From: an uncultured Holdemanella sp.
Lineage (GTDB): Bacteria > Bacillota_I > Bacilli_A > Erysipelotrichales > Erysipelotrichaceae
Direction: 5' to 3'
Length of the DNA stretch: 29,227 nucleotides
Assembly: GCA_900754615.1 (NCBI GenBank)
Contig: CAAEDN010000083.1
Location: 1-29,227 of the forward strand
Shown here: positions 13,980-23,038 of the stretch, piece by piece
How the letters are laid out: each line of letters begins with the position of its first letter
Position numbering within the stretch: position 1 is the first letter of the stretch
Made by a program: the position numbers and the translations under genes
Notes under the pieces: generated by a model
Database searches by the model: none
The model's input: the letters and a program-made list of their open reading frames with translations, nothing else
What the model was told of the DNA's origin: nothing

Positions 13980-14525
13980 TGTGTAGATTTGAATTAATTC
14001 TTCTTTTTCCTCATCTGTCATTTTTCTTTCAGTCGCATCATGACTATCTAATGTACCTTCATGACCATCAACGACTTTACCATTCTTTACTACAAGAACT
14101 AAAGGCACATAAAGAGTAAGAATACCTTCATCATTATTTGACATGTAATCTTGAATATAGGGTTGTATTTGGCTTTTTTGTTCATCGGTATAAAGTCTAT
14201 TTTTTTCTTCGTCTCTAACTTTTACGTATTGAATATCAATTCCTTTTTCCTGAGCTGCCTTTTTTAAGACAGGTTTAGCCTCTTTGCACCAAGGACAGCT
14301 GGAAAAGCCAAAATATAATACGCCAGATTTTTTTTCGGTGAAATATTGGATAGCTTCATCAAAACTAATTTCATTGAATTTAGTCTTTGTATCCTCTGTT
14401 GAATCGCATTTTTCTTCTGTACTTGTTGCATCACAAGCTTTTTTTGAAGTTGAGCTTGTGGGCTTTATTTGAGCTTGACAAGCGCATAAAGTAAGACTTA
14501 AAAGTATAAGTAATAATTTCTTCAT
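13956..14525 (-). CDS. Thioredoxin-like lipoprotein (CPWC motif)
   Basis: From ATG at 14525 the 189-residue product begins MKKLLLILLSLTLCACQAQ, a lipoprotein signal with the likely modified Cys in LCAC, followed by a Ser/Thr/Lys/Cys-rich linker. The thioredoxin-like domain starts near FDEAIQYFTEKKSGVLYFGFSSCPWCKEAKPVL, with the redox pair in CPWC, and includes YVPLVLVVKNGKVV (cis-Pro region). It probably acts outside the membrane in thiol-disulfide exchange or as a bacteriocin-transport-accessory-like protein. Two additional cysteines in the linker (KKACDA, EEKCDS) are unusual. An upstream ATG (14540) lies in the promoter. The gene stands alone. Confidence 0.85.
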   Translation of the reverse strand: MKKLLLILLSLTLCACQAQIKPTSSTSKKACDATSTEEKCDSTEDTKTKFNEISFDEAIQYFTEKKSGVLYFGFSSCPWCKEAKPVLKKAAQEKGIDIQYVKVRDEEKNRLYTDEQKSQIQPYIQDYMSNNDEGILTLYVPLVLVVKNGKVVDGHEGTLDSHDATERKMTDEEKEELIQIYTKLISEAK

Positions 14526-14531
14526 AAATTC

Positions 14532-14560
14532 AATATACAAATAAAAAAATCAAATGTAAA
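14532..14560 (-). promoter_or_regulatory. Leaderless promoter of the lipoprotein gene
   Basis: On the minus strand: TTTACA (14560-14555), 17 bp, TATATT (14537-14532), then six bases to ATG 14525. No ribosome binding site. Confidence 0.65.
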
Positions 14561-14586
14561 GAAAAAGCTTCGATTTCTCGAAGCTT
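14561..14586 (-). terminator. Terminator of tRNA-His
   Basis: AAGCTTCGA and TCGAAGCTT form a perfect 9-bp stem around a 4-nt loop, with TTTTTC following on the minus strand, directly after tRNA-His in that direction. Confidence 0.85.
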
Positions 14587-14596
14587 AAAATTCTAG

Positions 14597-14674
14597 TGGG
14601 GCGGCTGACGCGATTCGAACGCGCGCGTGACGGAGCCACAATCCGCTGTGTTAACCAACTTCACCACAACCGCC
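14597..14674 (-). tRNA. tRNA-His (anticodon GUG)
   Basis: On the minus strand: acceptor GCGGTTG (14673-14667) with CAGCCGC, discriminator C, encoded CCA ending at 14597, anticodon loop ATTGTGG and T loop TTCGAAT. A G at 14674 supplies the G-1 that pairs with C73, the identity element of tRNA-His. Confidence 0.96.
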
Positions 14675-14695
14675 ATGTCTGCTTGACGCTTAAAT

Positions 14696-14724
14696 AATAT
14701 ACCATGTGATTGAGAACTTTGCAA
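14696..14724 (-). promoter_or_regulatory. tRNA-His promoter
   Basis: Minus strand TTGCAA (14724-14719), 17 bp, TATATT (14701-14696). It is divergent from the radC promoter that begins 18 bp to the right. Confidence 0.65.
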
Positions 14725-14742
14725 GTAAAATAATTAAATAAA

Positions 14743-14772
14743 TTGAAAAAAGTTTATTTTTTTTCGTATAAG
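14743..14772 (+). promoter_or_regulatory. Leaderless promoter of radC
   Basis: TTGAAA (14743-14748), 18 bp, TATAAG (14767-14772), then five bases to ATG 14778. No ribosome binding site in GAGTAT. Confidence 0.65.
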
Positions 14773-14777
14773 AGTAT

Positions 14778-15452
14778 ATGAAGGTAAAAGAAATGGAAGT
14801 GGAACAACGTCCACGAGAAAAAGCGTTGCGATATGGTTTAGAATCTCTAAGCGATTTAGAATTAGTTGCTTTGATTCTGCAAAGTGGGAATAAGAATCGT
14901 TCTGTATTCGAAATTGCATCCGATGTATTGAAAGAAAGTGAAGGTTTATCAAAGTTAATGCAAATGCACGTAAATACATTGATGCAGATTCAAGGAATTC
15001 GTGAAGTAAAGGCTTTACAAATATTAGCTAGTGTAGAGCTTAGTAAGCGAGTTTTAAAGTCGAAAGCATATCATGCTTCGATTTTAAAACCAGAAGATGT
15101 TATTGAATGGTTTGAATTTGAATATGGGGCTTTGAATCAAGAATGCTTTATTGCATTATATTTAGATACGAAAAGCAAATTGATTTCACATCGTGTTTTA
15201 TTTAAAGGAACATTGAATGAAAGTACAGTTCATCCTAGGGAAGTCTTTAAAGAAGCGTTTTTACAAAATGCAAATTCTGTATTGATTGCACATAATCATC
15301 CTTCAGGAGATTGCACTCCGTCCAAAGCAGACTTTGAAGTGACTTATAAGATGATACATGTTGCATTGACTATGGGGGTTCATTTAATTGATCATATTAT
15401 TGTAGGAAAAAATCAGTATTATTCATTTAAAGAGCATGAATATCTCGATTGA
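14778..15452 (+). CDS. radC: RadC family (JAMM/MPN+) protein
   Basis: The 224-residue protein has the family's N-terminal helix-hairpin-helix-like part (MEVEQRPREKALRYGLESLSDLELVALIL, LMQIQGIREVKALQIL) and the C-terminal JAMM metal site HNHPSGDCTPSKAD with the upstream Glu in GTLNESTVHPREVF. The historical DNA-repair role is unproven for most members; the fold suggests a zinc-dependent hydrolase acting in the cytoplasm. Its ATG coincides with the predicted transcription start. The mreC promoter overlaps its stop codon. The radC-mre neighbourhood is common in Firmicutes, but mreB, usually between them, is absent here. Confidence 0.94.
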   Translation: MKVKEMEVEQRPREKALRYGLESLSDLELVALILQSGNKNRSVFEIASDVLKESEGLSKLMQMHVNTLMQIQGIREVKALQILASVELSKRVLKSKAYHASILKPEDVIEWFEFEYGALNQECFIALYLDTKSKLISHRVLFKGTLNESTVHPREVFKEAFLQNANSVLIAHNHPSGDCTPSKADFEVTYKMIHVALTMGVHLIDHIIVGKNQYYSFKEHEYLD

Positions 15453-15477
15453 AAGAAGAAGGGAATGCCGCTATAAT
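15449..15477 (+). promoter_or_regulatory. mreCD promoter
   Basis: TTGAAA (15449-15454, across the radC stop codon), 17 bp, TATAAT (15472-15477). Start near 15484 gives a 16-nt leader with the site GGGGGAT. Confidence 0.8.
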
Positions 15478-15499
15478 ATAAGTTAGTTTGGGGGATATT

Positions 15500-16336
15500 A
15501 TGCGCAAATTTACTCGAATTCAAAAAAGATTGCTTACGATTATTGTCGTTTTATGTATACTTGCCTGTGCTATGTTTGGATTGAGACAAAATTCAATTAC
15601 TAACATTGGATATAGTGCTTGGACATATCTAAAATATGGACTTATTGAATATCCATTAGCGTCTGTTGGAAATGTTATTAATGATTTTTCAAATCTATGG
15701 CATGCCTATGATGATAATGAATATTTATCAAAACAACTGGCTGAGCAAAAGAATTATCAGACTGCATATGAAGATGAAAAAAATAAAAATAAGCAACTTG
15801 AAGAATTGTTAGATATGAAAGGTGGACTTTCAAACGCAAAAACAATTAGTGTTAGAGTATTAGAACGTTCAAGCGACTCATGGTTACAGACAATCACAAT
15901 TTCGGCTGGAAAAAAGCAAGGTGTACAAACAAATATGCTTGTTGCAACAAGTGAAGGTGCCATTGGATTGATCGATAGTGTACAGACAAATACGAGTACC
16001 GTGCAATTACTAACTTGTCAGCATTTGAACAATGATATAGCAATAAAAGTGTCTTTGGAAGATGGTTCAAGTGTGGAAGGTGTTTTACAGTCTTATGATA
16101 CAGCTAAAAAAGCTTATCGTGTATCCTTGTTTGATAATGATGCGACTGTAACGAAAGGGCAAAAGGTAGCAACAAGTGGAAAAGGTGGAAATTATCCTAG
16201 TGGAATTCTTATAGGAGAAGTAAAAGATGTTTCTTTAAATGACGATTCGATTATTTCAACAGTTTATGTTTCGCCAGTATCTAACATGAATAGTTTTGAT
16301 TATTGTATTGTAATTGGAAAAGAGGAAAGTAAATGA
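15500..16336 (+). CDS. mreC: Rod shape-determining protein MreC
   Basis: MreC organises the elongation machinery on the outer face of the membrane. The 278-residue product has a short basic cytoplasmic end, a transmembrane helix (about 11-29), a charged coiled-coil region (about 70-105, EYLSKQLAEQKNYQTAYEDEKNKNKQLEELL) and the beta-rich periplasmic-type domain with GVQTNMLVATSEGAIGLI and YPSGILIGEVKDV. ATG 15500 has the site GGGGGAT; a TTG at 15488 within that site is rejected. The stop overlaps the mreD start (ATGA). Confidence 0.94.
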   Translation: MRKFTRIQKRLLTIIVVLCILACAMFGLRQNSITNIGYSAWTYLKYGLIEYPLASVGNVINDFSNLWHAYDDNEYLSKQLAEQKNYQTAYEDEKNKNKQLEELLDMKGGLSNAKTISVRVLERSSDSWLQTITISAGKKQGVQTNMLVATSEGAIGLIDSVQTNTSTVQLLTCQHLNNDIAIKVSLEDGSSVEGVLQSYDTAKKAYRVSLFDNDATVTKGQKVATSGKGGNYPSGILIGEVKDVSLNDDSIISTVYVSPVSNMNSFDYCIVIGKEESK

Positions 16337-16899
16337 TAAACAAGGAACGTTATTCATTTATCTTTTTGGCAATTCTGGCTATGTTAGATCAGTTGATTGC
16401 ATCTTTGTTTAGTGCAGATTTTACATATGCTTCATTATCATTGGTTAGTCATTTATGCTTTTGTGGATGCTTGCTCGTAGTTGCTCAGGAAAAGAGTTTG
16501 AATCGTTTTTTATATGCATGTCTTTGTGGACTTTGTGTAGGGTTGTTTTTTACTTCCGATTGGCTTGTAAAAATGATTTTATTTAGTTTCTTTGGGTGGT
16601 TGATAGGATTCTTTAAAGAATGGATGAATCAAAATCATTGGATGCATTTTGCAATTGTATTTCTAATGATGTTTGCCAGTGACGTGATTTGTTTTTTTGG
16701 GGCCAAGTTACTAGGTTTGTTAACAATGAGTTTTATTAAATGGTTCATACATGTAGAAGCTCTTTCACTAGTTTTTAATGGAGTTGCAATTTTTGCTCTA
16801 ATCTATGTTATTACAGTCTTTAATAGATATGCAATTATCAAAAACACTCGATTTAAACGAATGGAAAAGTTAAAGTTACAAAAAATTCGAAGGAAATGA
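16333..16899 (+). CDS. mreD: Rod shape-determining protein MreD
   Basis: The 188-residue, strongly hydrophobic protein has five to six membrane segments and a basic C-terminus (RYAIIKNTRFKRMEKLKLQKIRRK). Sequence conservation in MreD is low, so the call rests on size, topology and the position directly behind mreC with a 4-bp overlap. It is expected to work with MreC in lateral cell-wall synthesis. No mreB or minCD follows. Confidence 0.85.
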   Translation: MINKERYSFIFLAILAMLDQLIASLFSADFTYASLSLVSHLCFCGCLLVVAQEKSLNRFLYACLCGLCVGLFFTSDWLVKMILFSFFGWLIGFFKEWMNQNHWMHFAIVFLMMFASDVICFFGAKLLGLLTMSFIKWFIHVEALSLVFNGVAIFALIYVITVFNRYAIIKNTRFKRMEKLKLQKIRRK

Positions 16900-16925
16900 G
16901 TCTAGCATTCGTTTCCTTCTTTTCA
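16892..16925 (+). terminator. mreCD terminator
   Basis: AAGGAAATGA and TCGTTTCCTT form an interrupted stem of about nine pairs followed by CTTTTC; the left arm overlaps the last mreD codons. Confidence 0.7.
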
Positions 16926-16959
16926 TATATGTTAAAATAGAAAGAAAGAGGTAAATGAC

Positions 16960-19536
16960 ATGAAAAAATTACTATTATTAGATGGAAACTCCATGCTATT
17001 TCGTGCATATTATGCAACGTTATATACACATAGAATGACAACTTCAAATGGTATACCAACCAATGCGGTTTATGGTTTTGTGATGATGTTAAATAAGGCA
17101 ATTGATATCATTGAACCGGATGAAATACTGGTTGCTTGGGATGCTGGAAAGCCAACATTCAGACATAAACAATTTCAAGCTTATAAAGGAACAAGAAAAC
17201 CATTGGATGAAGAATTGATTGTACAATTTCCAATCGTTAGAGAATATCTAGATGCAGCTGGCATTAAACGTTATGAGCAGGAAGGATATGAAGCTGATGA
17301 TATTATTGGTAGTATGGCAAAATGCTGTAAAGATGTTCAGACTACTATATTAACTAGTGATCGAGATCTTCTTCAATTAATTGATTCAAGTACGCACGTA
17401 CTATTAATGAAAAAAGGCTTGAGTGAAATGGATTTAATGGATGAACAAAATCTTTTGGATACCTATGGAATTACGCCAAGCCAAGTCATTGAAATGAAAG
17501 GCTTAATGGGAGATACAGCTGATAATATTCCTGGGGTTGCAGGTGTTGGAGAAAAAACGGCCTTGCGCTTATTAAATCAGTATTCAACAGTTAAAAATGT
17601 GTATGCACATATCGATGAAGTAAAAGGAAAATTAAAGGAAAAATTAGAGAAAGACAAAGATAACGCATTTATGTCATTGGAGCTTGCTACAATTTATACA
17701 AAAATGGAATTGCCGTTTGAATTAGAGGATTGCGAGTTTTCAGGAATTCAAGAAGATGTGAACGGATTTTATGAAAAATATGAAATGCGTTCATTAATCA
17801 ATCGTACAAAACAAGCAAAAGATGAAAAGTGGCCGCTAAAAGAAATGAATCATTTTGATTCTATTGATGAAGATGATGTAATGATTATGCCTGTATGTAG
17901 CCAGGAATCGTATCTTGATCAAAAATTATACGGATTCATGCTTCCAATAAATAAAACAATTTATTATATTTCAGTAGAAAATGCATTAGAGGATGCAAAC
18001 TTTAAGAAGATTTTGGAAACGAAAAAAATTAGTACGTGGGATACAAAAGAGATGATGCATTTACTATATCGTTATGGATTTAAATGGAATGTATTTAGCG
18101 ATGATCTACATATTGCGGGTTTCTTGTTAAATTCGACAGCTACAGATAGTGATGCAGTGATAGAAGCTCTTCATATTACACTTCCAGAATCTTTTCATGA
18201 TGTATCAAAAAAGACAAAAGAAGAACCTGCCTATAGCGTTACAAGAGAAAAGGCTATCTATCATAGTTTGACACAGCAACTTTATGAAAAGAGAAGTGAA
18301 ATTCGTTCATCTTTAAAAGAACAAAACGTAATCTCTTTATATGAAGATATTGAAATGCCTTTAGCCCGTGTTTTGTTTTCTATGGAACAAGAAGGAATCT
18401 CTATCCAAGAAAGTTTTTTAGATGAATATGGATCTATATTAAATCAAAAATTAGATGAACGAGCGCAACAAATATATGGTTATGCAGGAATGATTTTTAA
18501 TATTAACTCACCTAAACAATTAGCAAATGTTTTATTTGATGAATTGAATTTAAGTGGTGGTGGAAAAAAACGTTCTACTTCAGCTGATGTATTGGAAAAA
18601 CTACGTGGAAAACATCCTATTATTGAGGATATTTTGGAATATCGTAAGATAGCTAAGGTTTCAAGTACATATGTTGATGGATTAAAGAAGCATATTCGTT
18701 CAGATGAAAAAATTCATACGTGCTTCAATCAAACGATGACACAAACAGGTAGATTATCGAGCAGTGATCCAAATTTACAGAATATCAGTATAAGAGATGA
18801 GCTAGGAAAAGAAATACGTAAGGCATTTGTGGCTCAAGAAGGATATCATCTATTATCAGCTGACTATTCTCAGATTGAATTAAGAATGTTAGCACATATG
18901 GCGGATGAAGATCATATGATAAAAGCTTTTAATGAAGGATTGGATATTCATACAAAGACAGCAACTTTGATTTTTGGTTGTACACCAGAAGAGGTGGATG
19001 AGAAAAAGCGAAGAATTGCTAAGACTGTAAATTTTGGAATTGTATATGGACAAACAGAGTTTGGCTTATCATCACAATTAAATATTACACGTAAAGAAGC
19101 GGGTGAATTTATGAAGATGTATTTTGATAGTTATCCAAAAATTCATCAATATATGAATCAGTTGATTGATTTTTGTAAAGAGAATGGATATGTGGAAACA
19201 TTGTTCCATCGAAGAAGAGAAATTCCTGAAATTAATGACAAGAATTTTATGACGCGTGAATTTGGAAAGCGAGCTGCAATGAATGCACCTATTCAGGGAA
19301 GTGCTGCAGATTTAATTAAGATTGCAATGTTGAAAATGGACAAGGCTTTAAAAGAAGCCGGTGTACAATCAAAGATGTTGCTTCAAATACATGATGAATT
19401 GATTTTCTTAGTGCCAGATGAAGAACTTGAATTGATGCAAAAACTAGTTAAAAATACAATGGAAAGTGCAATGGAATTAAAGGTTCCATTAAAGGCAAGT
19501 ATTAGTGTCGGTAAAACTTGGTATGAGGCAAAATAA
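16960..19536 (+). CDS. polA: DNA polymerase I
   Basis: The 858-residue protein has an N-terminal 5'-nuclease domain (LLLDGNSMLFRAYYA, YEADDIIGSMAK, TSDRDLLQLID, GLMGDTADNIPGVAGVGEKTA), a middle 3'-5' exonuclease-like domain and a C-terminal family A polymerase. Motif A is DYSQIELRMLAHMADEDHM (Asp635), motif B RRIAKTVNFGIVYGQTEFGLS, motif C QIHDELIF (His811-Asp812-Glu813). The middle domain lacks the usual DxE start (LYGFMLPINKTIYYIS), so proofreading is probably absent, as in many Firmicutes PolA. It serves repair and Okazaki fragment maturation. GAGGT precedes ATG 16960 and TAAAAT near 16932 may be the -10 box. The stop overlaps mutM by one base, heading the polA-mutM-coaE-dnaB-dnaI run. Confidence 0.97.
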   Translation: MKKLLLLDGNSMLFRAYYATLYTHRMTTSNGIPTNAVYGFVMMLNKAIDIIEPDEILVAWDAGKPTFRHKQFQAYKGTRKPLDEELIVQFPIVREYLDAAGIKRYEQEGYEADDIIGSMAKCCKDVQTTILTSDRDLLQLIDSSTHVLLMKKGLSEMDLMDEQNLLDTYGITPSQVIEMKGLMGDTADNIPGVAGVGEKTALRLLNQYSTVKNVYAHIDEVKGKLKEKLEKDKDNAFMSLELATIYTKMELPFELEDCEFSGIQEDVNGFYEKYEMRSLINRTKQAKDEKWPLKEMNHFDSIDEDDVMIMPVCSQESYLDQKLYGFMLPINKTIYYISVENALEDANFKKILETKKISTWDTKEMMHLLYRYGFKWNVFSDDLHIAGFLLNSTATDSDAVIEALHITLPESFHDVSKKTKEEPAYSVTREKAIYHSLTQQLYEKRSEIRSSLKEQNVISLYEDIEMPLARVLFSMEQEGISIQESFLDEYGSILNQKLDERAQQIYGYAGMIFNINSPKQLANVLFDELNLSGGGKKRSTSADVLEKLRGKHPIIEDILEYRKIAKVSSTYVDGLKKHIRSDEKIHTCFNQTMTQTGRLSSSDPNLQNISIRDELGKEIRKAFVAQEGYHLLSADYSQIELRMLAHMADEDHMIKAFNEGLDIHTKTATLIFGCTPEEVDEKKRRIAKTVNFGIVYGQTEFGLSSQLNITRKEAGEFMKMYFDSYPKIHQYMNQLIDFCKENGYVETLFHRRREIPEINDKNFMTREFGKRAAMNAPIQGSAADLIKIAMLKMDKALKEAGVQSKMLLQIHDELIFLVPDEELELMQKLVKNTMESAMELKVPLKASISVGKTWYEAK

Positions 19537-20357
19537 TGCCAGAAGCACCAGAGGTTCAAACCGTTTTAAATACGTTAAAAACACAAATCAAAGATGTCGC
19601 TATTGAGAATGTGTTTGTATATTATTCTAAAATTGTTGAAAATGTTGAAGTTGAAAACTTTAAAAAGCAGTTGAAGGGACAACGCTTTCGTACATTTTCG
19701 CGAATAGGGAAATATTTAATTTTTGGATTAGATAATTATGATTTAGTGGTTCATCTACGTATGGAAGGCAAGTTTTATTTATATGATACGCTTTGTGAAG
19801 ATAAACATAACCATATAGTATTTCAGCTTAGTAACGGAAAATATATGTCGTATCATGATACGCGAAAGTTTGGAAGAATGTATCTATACTTAAAAAAAGC
19901 TGATATTCATTCTTATGATTGTTTCAAAAATGTTGGTTATGATTATATGGATGAAAGAGTAAATGGAATGTATTTCTATAACGCTGTTCATTCTTTAAAA
20001 CGAAATTTAAAGTCTTGTTTACTAGATCAATCCATTATGGCGGGTGTTGGTAATATCTATGCAGATGAAATATGTTTCGAGGTTGGTTTAGATCCAAGAA
20101 GTCGTGCATCAAGGTTATCAAAAAAAGATTGTGAAGCCATTGTGCTGGCGACAAAACGAATTTTACAAGGGGCTACACGTTTTGGAGGAACGACTATTCG
20201 TTCCTACACTTCAAGTTTAGGCGTAACAGGACGTTTTCAACTGCATTTAAAAGTGCATGATCAAACACGATGTAGGGTGTGTAATCAGAATATAAGGAAA
20301 ATAACTGTATCACAAAGGGGGACTTATATATGTCCAAATTGTCAGAAAAAAAAGTAA
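19536..20357 (+). CDS. mutM: Formamidopyrimidine-DNA glycosylase (Fpg/MutM)
   Basis: This enzyme removes 8-oxoguanine and formamidopyrimidines. The 273-residue protein starts MPEAPEVQTV (catalytic Pro2, Glu3; the common form is MPELPEVET), has the lysine loop RMEGKFYLY, the helix-two-turn-helix SCLLDQSIMAGVGNIYADEICFEVGLDP and the C-terminal zinc finger CRVCNQNI...CPNC. The ATG shares its A with the polA stop codon, so translation is coupled. The last 28 bp overlap coaE. Confidence 0.96.
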   Translation: MPEAPEVQTVLNTLKTQIKDVAIENVFVYYSKIVENVEVENFKKQLKGQRFRTFSRIGKYLIFGLDNYDLVVHLRMEGKFYLYDTLCEDKHNHIVFQLSNGKYMSYHDTRKFGRMYLYLKKADIHSYDCFKNVGYDYMDERVNGMYFYNAVHSLKRNLKSCLLDQSIMAGVGNIYADEICFEVGLDPRSRASRLSKKDCEAIVLATKRILQGATRFGGTTIRSYTSSLGVTGRFQLHLKVHDQTRCRVCNQNIRKITVSQRGTYICPNCQKKK

Positions 20358-20935
20358 TTGGAATTACTGGATCAATGGGATCTGGAAAAAGTGAGATTGC
20401 CAGGTATCTAAAAAATAAATTTCCGGTTTTAGATTGTGATCAAGTGAATGCGGATTTATTAAAGAAGGGTAATTTGGGTTATCAAAAATTAAATGAAATG
20501 AATATTATCGAATTGGATTCACAAGGACAGATTATTAAGGAGAAGTTAGCTTCATATATGTTTTCTTGCGATCAGAATCGAAAACAGGTGGAAGCTATTC
20601 TTCATCCATTGATATTTGAAAAGATGCATGAATGGATTCAAAAACAAGATACACCTATCGTTTTTGTAGAGATGCCTTTATTGTTTGAGATATCTGCACA
20701 AAAACATTTTGATTCAATCTGGTGTGTTGTTGCAGATTTAGATGTGGCCCTATCACGCTTATGTACATATCGTAATTTCACAAGAGAGCAAGCTTTGGCA
20801 AGGCTTGTATCACAAATGAATCCAGAAGAAAAAATGTCGCAAAGTAATATTGTTTTACGTAACAATGGTACGGTGGCACAATTACATATGCAGATTGAAG
20901 ATGCGCTGAAAGAGGAGGAATCACATGAGAATTGA
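20330..20935 (+). CDS. coaE: Dephospho-CoA kinase
   Basis: CoaE carries out the last step of coenzyme A synthesis, phosphorylating the 3' hydroxyl of dephospho-CoA. The 201-residue protein shows the P-loop GITGSMGSGKSEIARYL, DCDQVNADLL, HPLIF, VEMPLLFE and LARLVSQMNPEEK. ATG 20330 lies inside mutM with AGGGGGAC upstream; conserved sequence begins right after it. The end overlaps dnaB by 11 bp. A mutM-coaE-dnaB-dnaI order is familiar from Bacillus-like genomes. Confidence 0.95.
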   Translation: MSKLSEKKVIGITGSMGSGKSEIARYLKNKFPVLDCDQVNADLLKKGNLGYQKLNEMNIIELDSQGQIIKEKLASYMFSCDQNRKQVEAILHPLIFEKMHEWIQKQDTPIVFVEMPLLFEISAQKHFDSIWCVVADLDVALSRLCTYRNFTREQALARLVSQMNPEEKMSQSNIVLRNNGTVAQLHMQIEDALKEEESHEN

Positions 20936-22058
20936 GGTTCGTTGCATAGAACACTTATCAAGTGAACAAAGACAATCTTTAAATTTATTATACGGTCCTT
21001 TGATTGGCAAAAATTCAGTTTGTTTATATGATTTTTTTAGCTCTATACAAAGCCAAATTGAATTGGATGATATATATCTTATGCTGAATATGAATGTATC
21101 ACAGTTTGATAAGGCTCGAAATCATTTGGAACAATATCATTTGATTGAAACTTATATTCATGAAGAGAAAATGTTGATTTTTTTATACGCGCCACTAATG
21201 CCAAATAAATTTTTGTGCCATGATACATATTCAAGATTATATTTAGCGAGTGTAGGTGCAAATTGTTTTGATAAAATTAAAATGATGTTGCATAAAAATG
21301 TAGATGTTTCTTCAGATTACATTAAAGTGGATAGTCCATTGGATATATCTAAATTGGATGCATGGAATGAATCTAAAGAAATAGCATATGAGAAAGTAAA
21401 ACCATCTATAAAACAAAAATATGATTTTGATTTTGCAACTTTTTTTAAGGGGATGGACCGTATTTTTCCAGCTCGTTATCGTACAAATGAAAATTTGAAT
21501 CGAATCGCTGAAATGGCTAAAATATATGGTGTTAGTGCAAAAGATATGCGTAAGTATGTGCAAAGAAGTATTAATCCTTCAACACATGTGTTTGATTTAG
21601 AAAAATTAAAATATATGGTCATGGGCAATCGTAAAATTATGGAAACGAGTAAAGATCCTTACCAAATGTCACCAGTGAAATTTTTACAGAATAAACAAAA
21701 TGGAATTCCAGTTGTGAAATCGGATCAAGCATTGATTGAGCGATTGTGTACAGAATTCCAATTTCCTGTAGAAGTTGTAAATACGTTAATTGAGTATACT
21801 TTGCAGCAGACACATCAACAGTTTTCTAGAAACTATGTGGAAAAGGTGGCGGCAAGCTGGGTGCGACTTCATATTGATTCTAGAGAGAATGCTCTTAAAG
21901 TTATCAATCAAGGTCCGATTGAGAATAGAAAAGAGAAAAAGATTGAAAATGTTGTATTAGATGAGAAGTTTTATGCTCAAAAAGAGGACAAGTCTGATAG
22001 TCAAATTCAGCAGGAAATGCTTGAACTGCAAAAGATGTTGAAAGAAGGTAAATTGTAG
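20925..22058 (+). CDS. dnaB: Replication initiation / helicase loading protein DnaB (DnaD family)
   Basis: The 377-residue protein corresponds to Gram-positive DnaB (not the helicase). It has a winged-helix N-terminal part (SLNLLYGPLIGKNSVCLYDFFSSI) and a C-terminal DnaD-like region with LIERLCTEFQFPVEVVNTLIEYTL and YVEKVAASWVRLHIDSRENAL. It would help load the replicative helicase at oriC or at restart sites. GAGGAGG precedes ATG 20925. Its stop TAG shares the G with the GTG start of dnaI. Confidence 0.9.
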   Translation: MRIEVRCIEHLSSEQRQSLNLLYGPLIGKNSVCLYDFFSSIQSQIELDDIYLMLNMNVSQFDKARNHLEQYHLIETYIHEEKMLIFLYAPLMPNKFLCHDTYSRLYLASVGANCFDKIKMMLHKNVDVSSDYIKVDSPLDISKLDAWNESKEIAYEKVKPSIKQKYDFDFATFFKGMDRIFPARYRTNENLNRIAEMAKIYGVSAKDMRKYVQRSINPSTHVFDLEKLKYMVMGNRKIMETSKDPYQMSPVKFLQNKQNGIPVVKSDQALIERLCTEFQFPVEVVNTLIEYTLQQTHQQFSRNYVEKVAASWVRLHIDSRENALKVINQGPIENRKEKKIENVVLDEKFYAQKEDKSDSQIQQEMLELQKMLKEGKL

Positions 22059-22960
22059 TGAATTTTAATATAAAGCTTTCAGAAGAACAAATATTAGAAA
22101 GACAACAAAATATTGCTCGTTTAAAAGAAAATGAATGGATTCAAATGTTTCTAGAACAGAATCATTTAGACGCATCTTTTGTGGAAGAAAATAGCGGCGT
22201 TTTGTTGCAGTGGCTAAGGAGTATCAATGCCTGCAGAAATTGTAAGGGATTGGATTATTGTGTACAGAAAATTCGTGGAAAAGCAACTAAACTAAAAATG
22301 GATGATTCTGGTTTTTTAAATGAATACTATGCTTCATGTCAATATGAACAAAATAGAGATAAACAATTGGCGCATCAAAGTAAGTATCGATTTTCACATA
22401 TGTCTTCAAATGATTATTTAATTGACTTAAATGATGCTTCTTTTTTAAGCGCCGCCAAAGAAAAAGAGTATGGACTTGCCTATAATCAAAGTGTGAGTAG
22501 TATACCTTTAAATCAAGGGGTCTATTTGTATGGGAATCCAGGTACAGGCAAATCCTATTTGATGAAGGGAATCTGTAACTATTATGCCAAGACAAATAAG
22601 ACGGTTTCTTTTGTTCAAGTTCCCTTATTAATTCAGGAATTAAAACAGTTTATGACGGATAACGAATATCGTCAAAGAGTGATGAATCATTTGCGTTTTA
22701 GTGATGTCTTGGTTTTAGATGATATTGGAGCTGAAAGTATTACGCAATGGACAAGAGATGAGATCTTACTTCCTGTCTTGGATGAGCGTATGAATAAACA
22801 GATGAAAACGTATTTTACTTCAAATTATTCAATGGAAGAATTAGAGCAACAATATCGTCTTGTAAATAAGCCAAATAATGCGATCGCAAGTCTTAGAATT
22901 TTAGAAAGAATTCGCACATTGTCTAAACCAGTACAATTATCAGGAAAATCACGTCGTTAG
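22058..22960 (+). CDS. dnaI: Primosomal helicase loader DnaI
   Basis: DnaI is the AAA+ ATPase that loads the replicative helicase. The 300-residue protein has an N-terminal region with CRNCKGLDYC and a later Cys (zinc-binding helicase-interaction domain), Walker A YGNPGTGKSYLMKG, Walker B VLVLDDIGAE, and sensor TYFTSNYSMEEL. It starts at GTG 22058, sharing a base with the dnaB stop; the weak site AAGGTAA suggests coupled translation. It ends the replication run. Confidence 0.95.
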   Translation: MNFNIKLSEEQILERQQNIARLKENEWIQMFLEQNHLDASFVEENSGVLLQWLRSINACRNCKGLDYCVQKIRGKATKLKMDDSGFLNEYYASCQYEQNRDKQLAHQSKYRFSHMSSNDYLIDLNDASFLSAAKEKEYGLAYNQSVSSIPLNQGVYLYGNPGTGKSYLMKGICNYYAKTNKTVSFVQVPLLIQELKQFMTDNEYRQRVMNHLRFSDVLVLDDIGAESITQWTRDEILLPVLDERMNKQMKTYFTSNYSMEELEQQYRLVNKPNNAIASLRILERIRTLSKPVQLSGKSRR

Positions 22961-23038
22961 TTAATAATTTCACTTTTCAAATTGGGTGTTATGGAGTAGA
23001 ATAGTTATGACAGAAATGTTTAAAGGAGGAATAGAGTA

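Noticed and set aside
16896..16915. TGAGTCTAG as a third operator copy
   Set aside because: Only the left half-site matches, it lacks the right arm, and it belongs to the mreD terminator.
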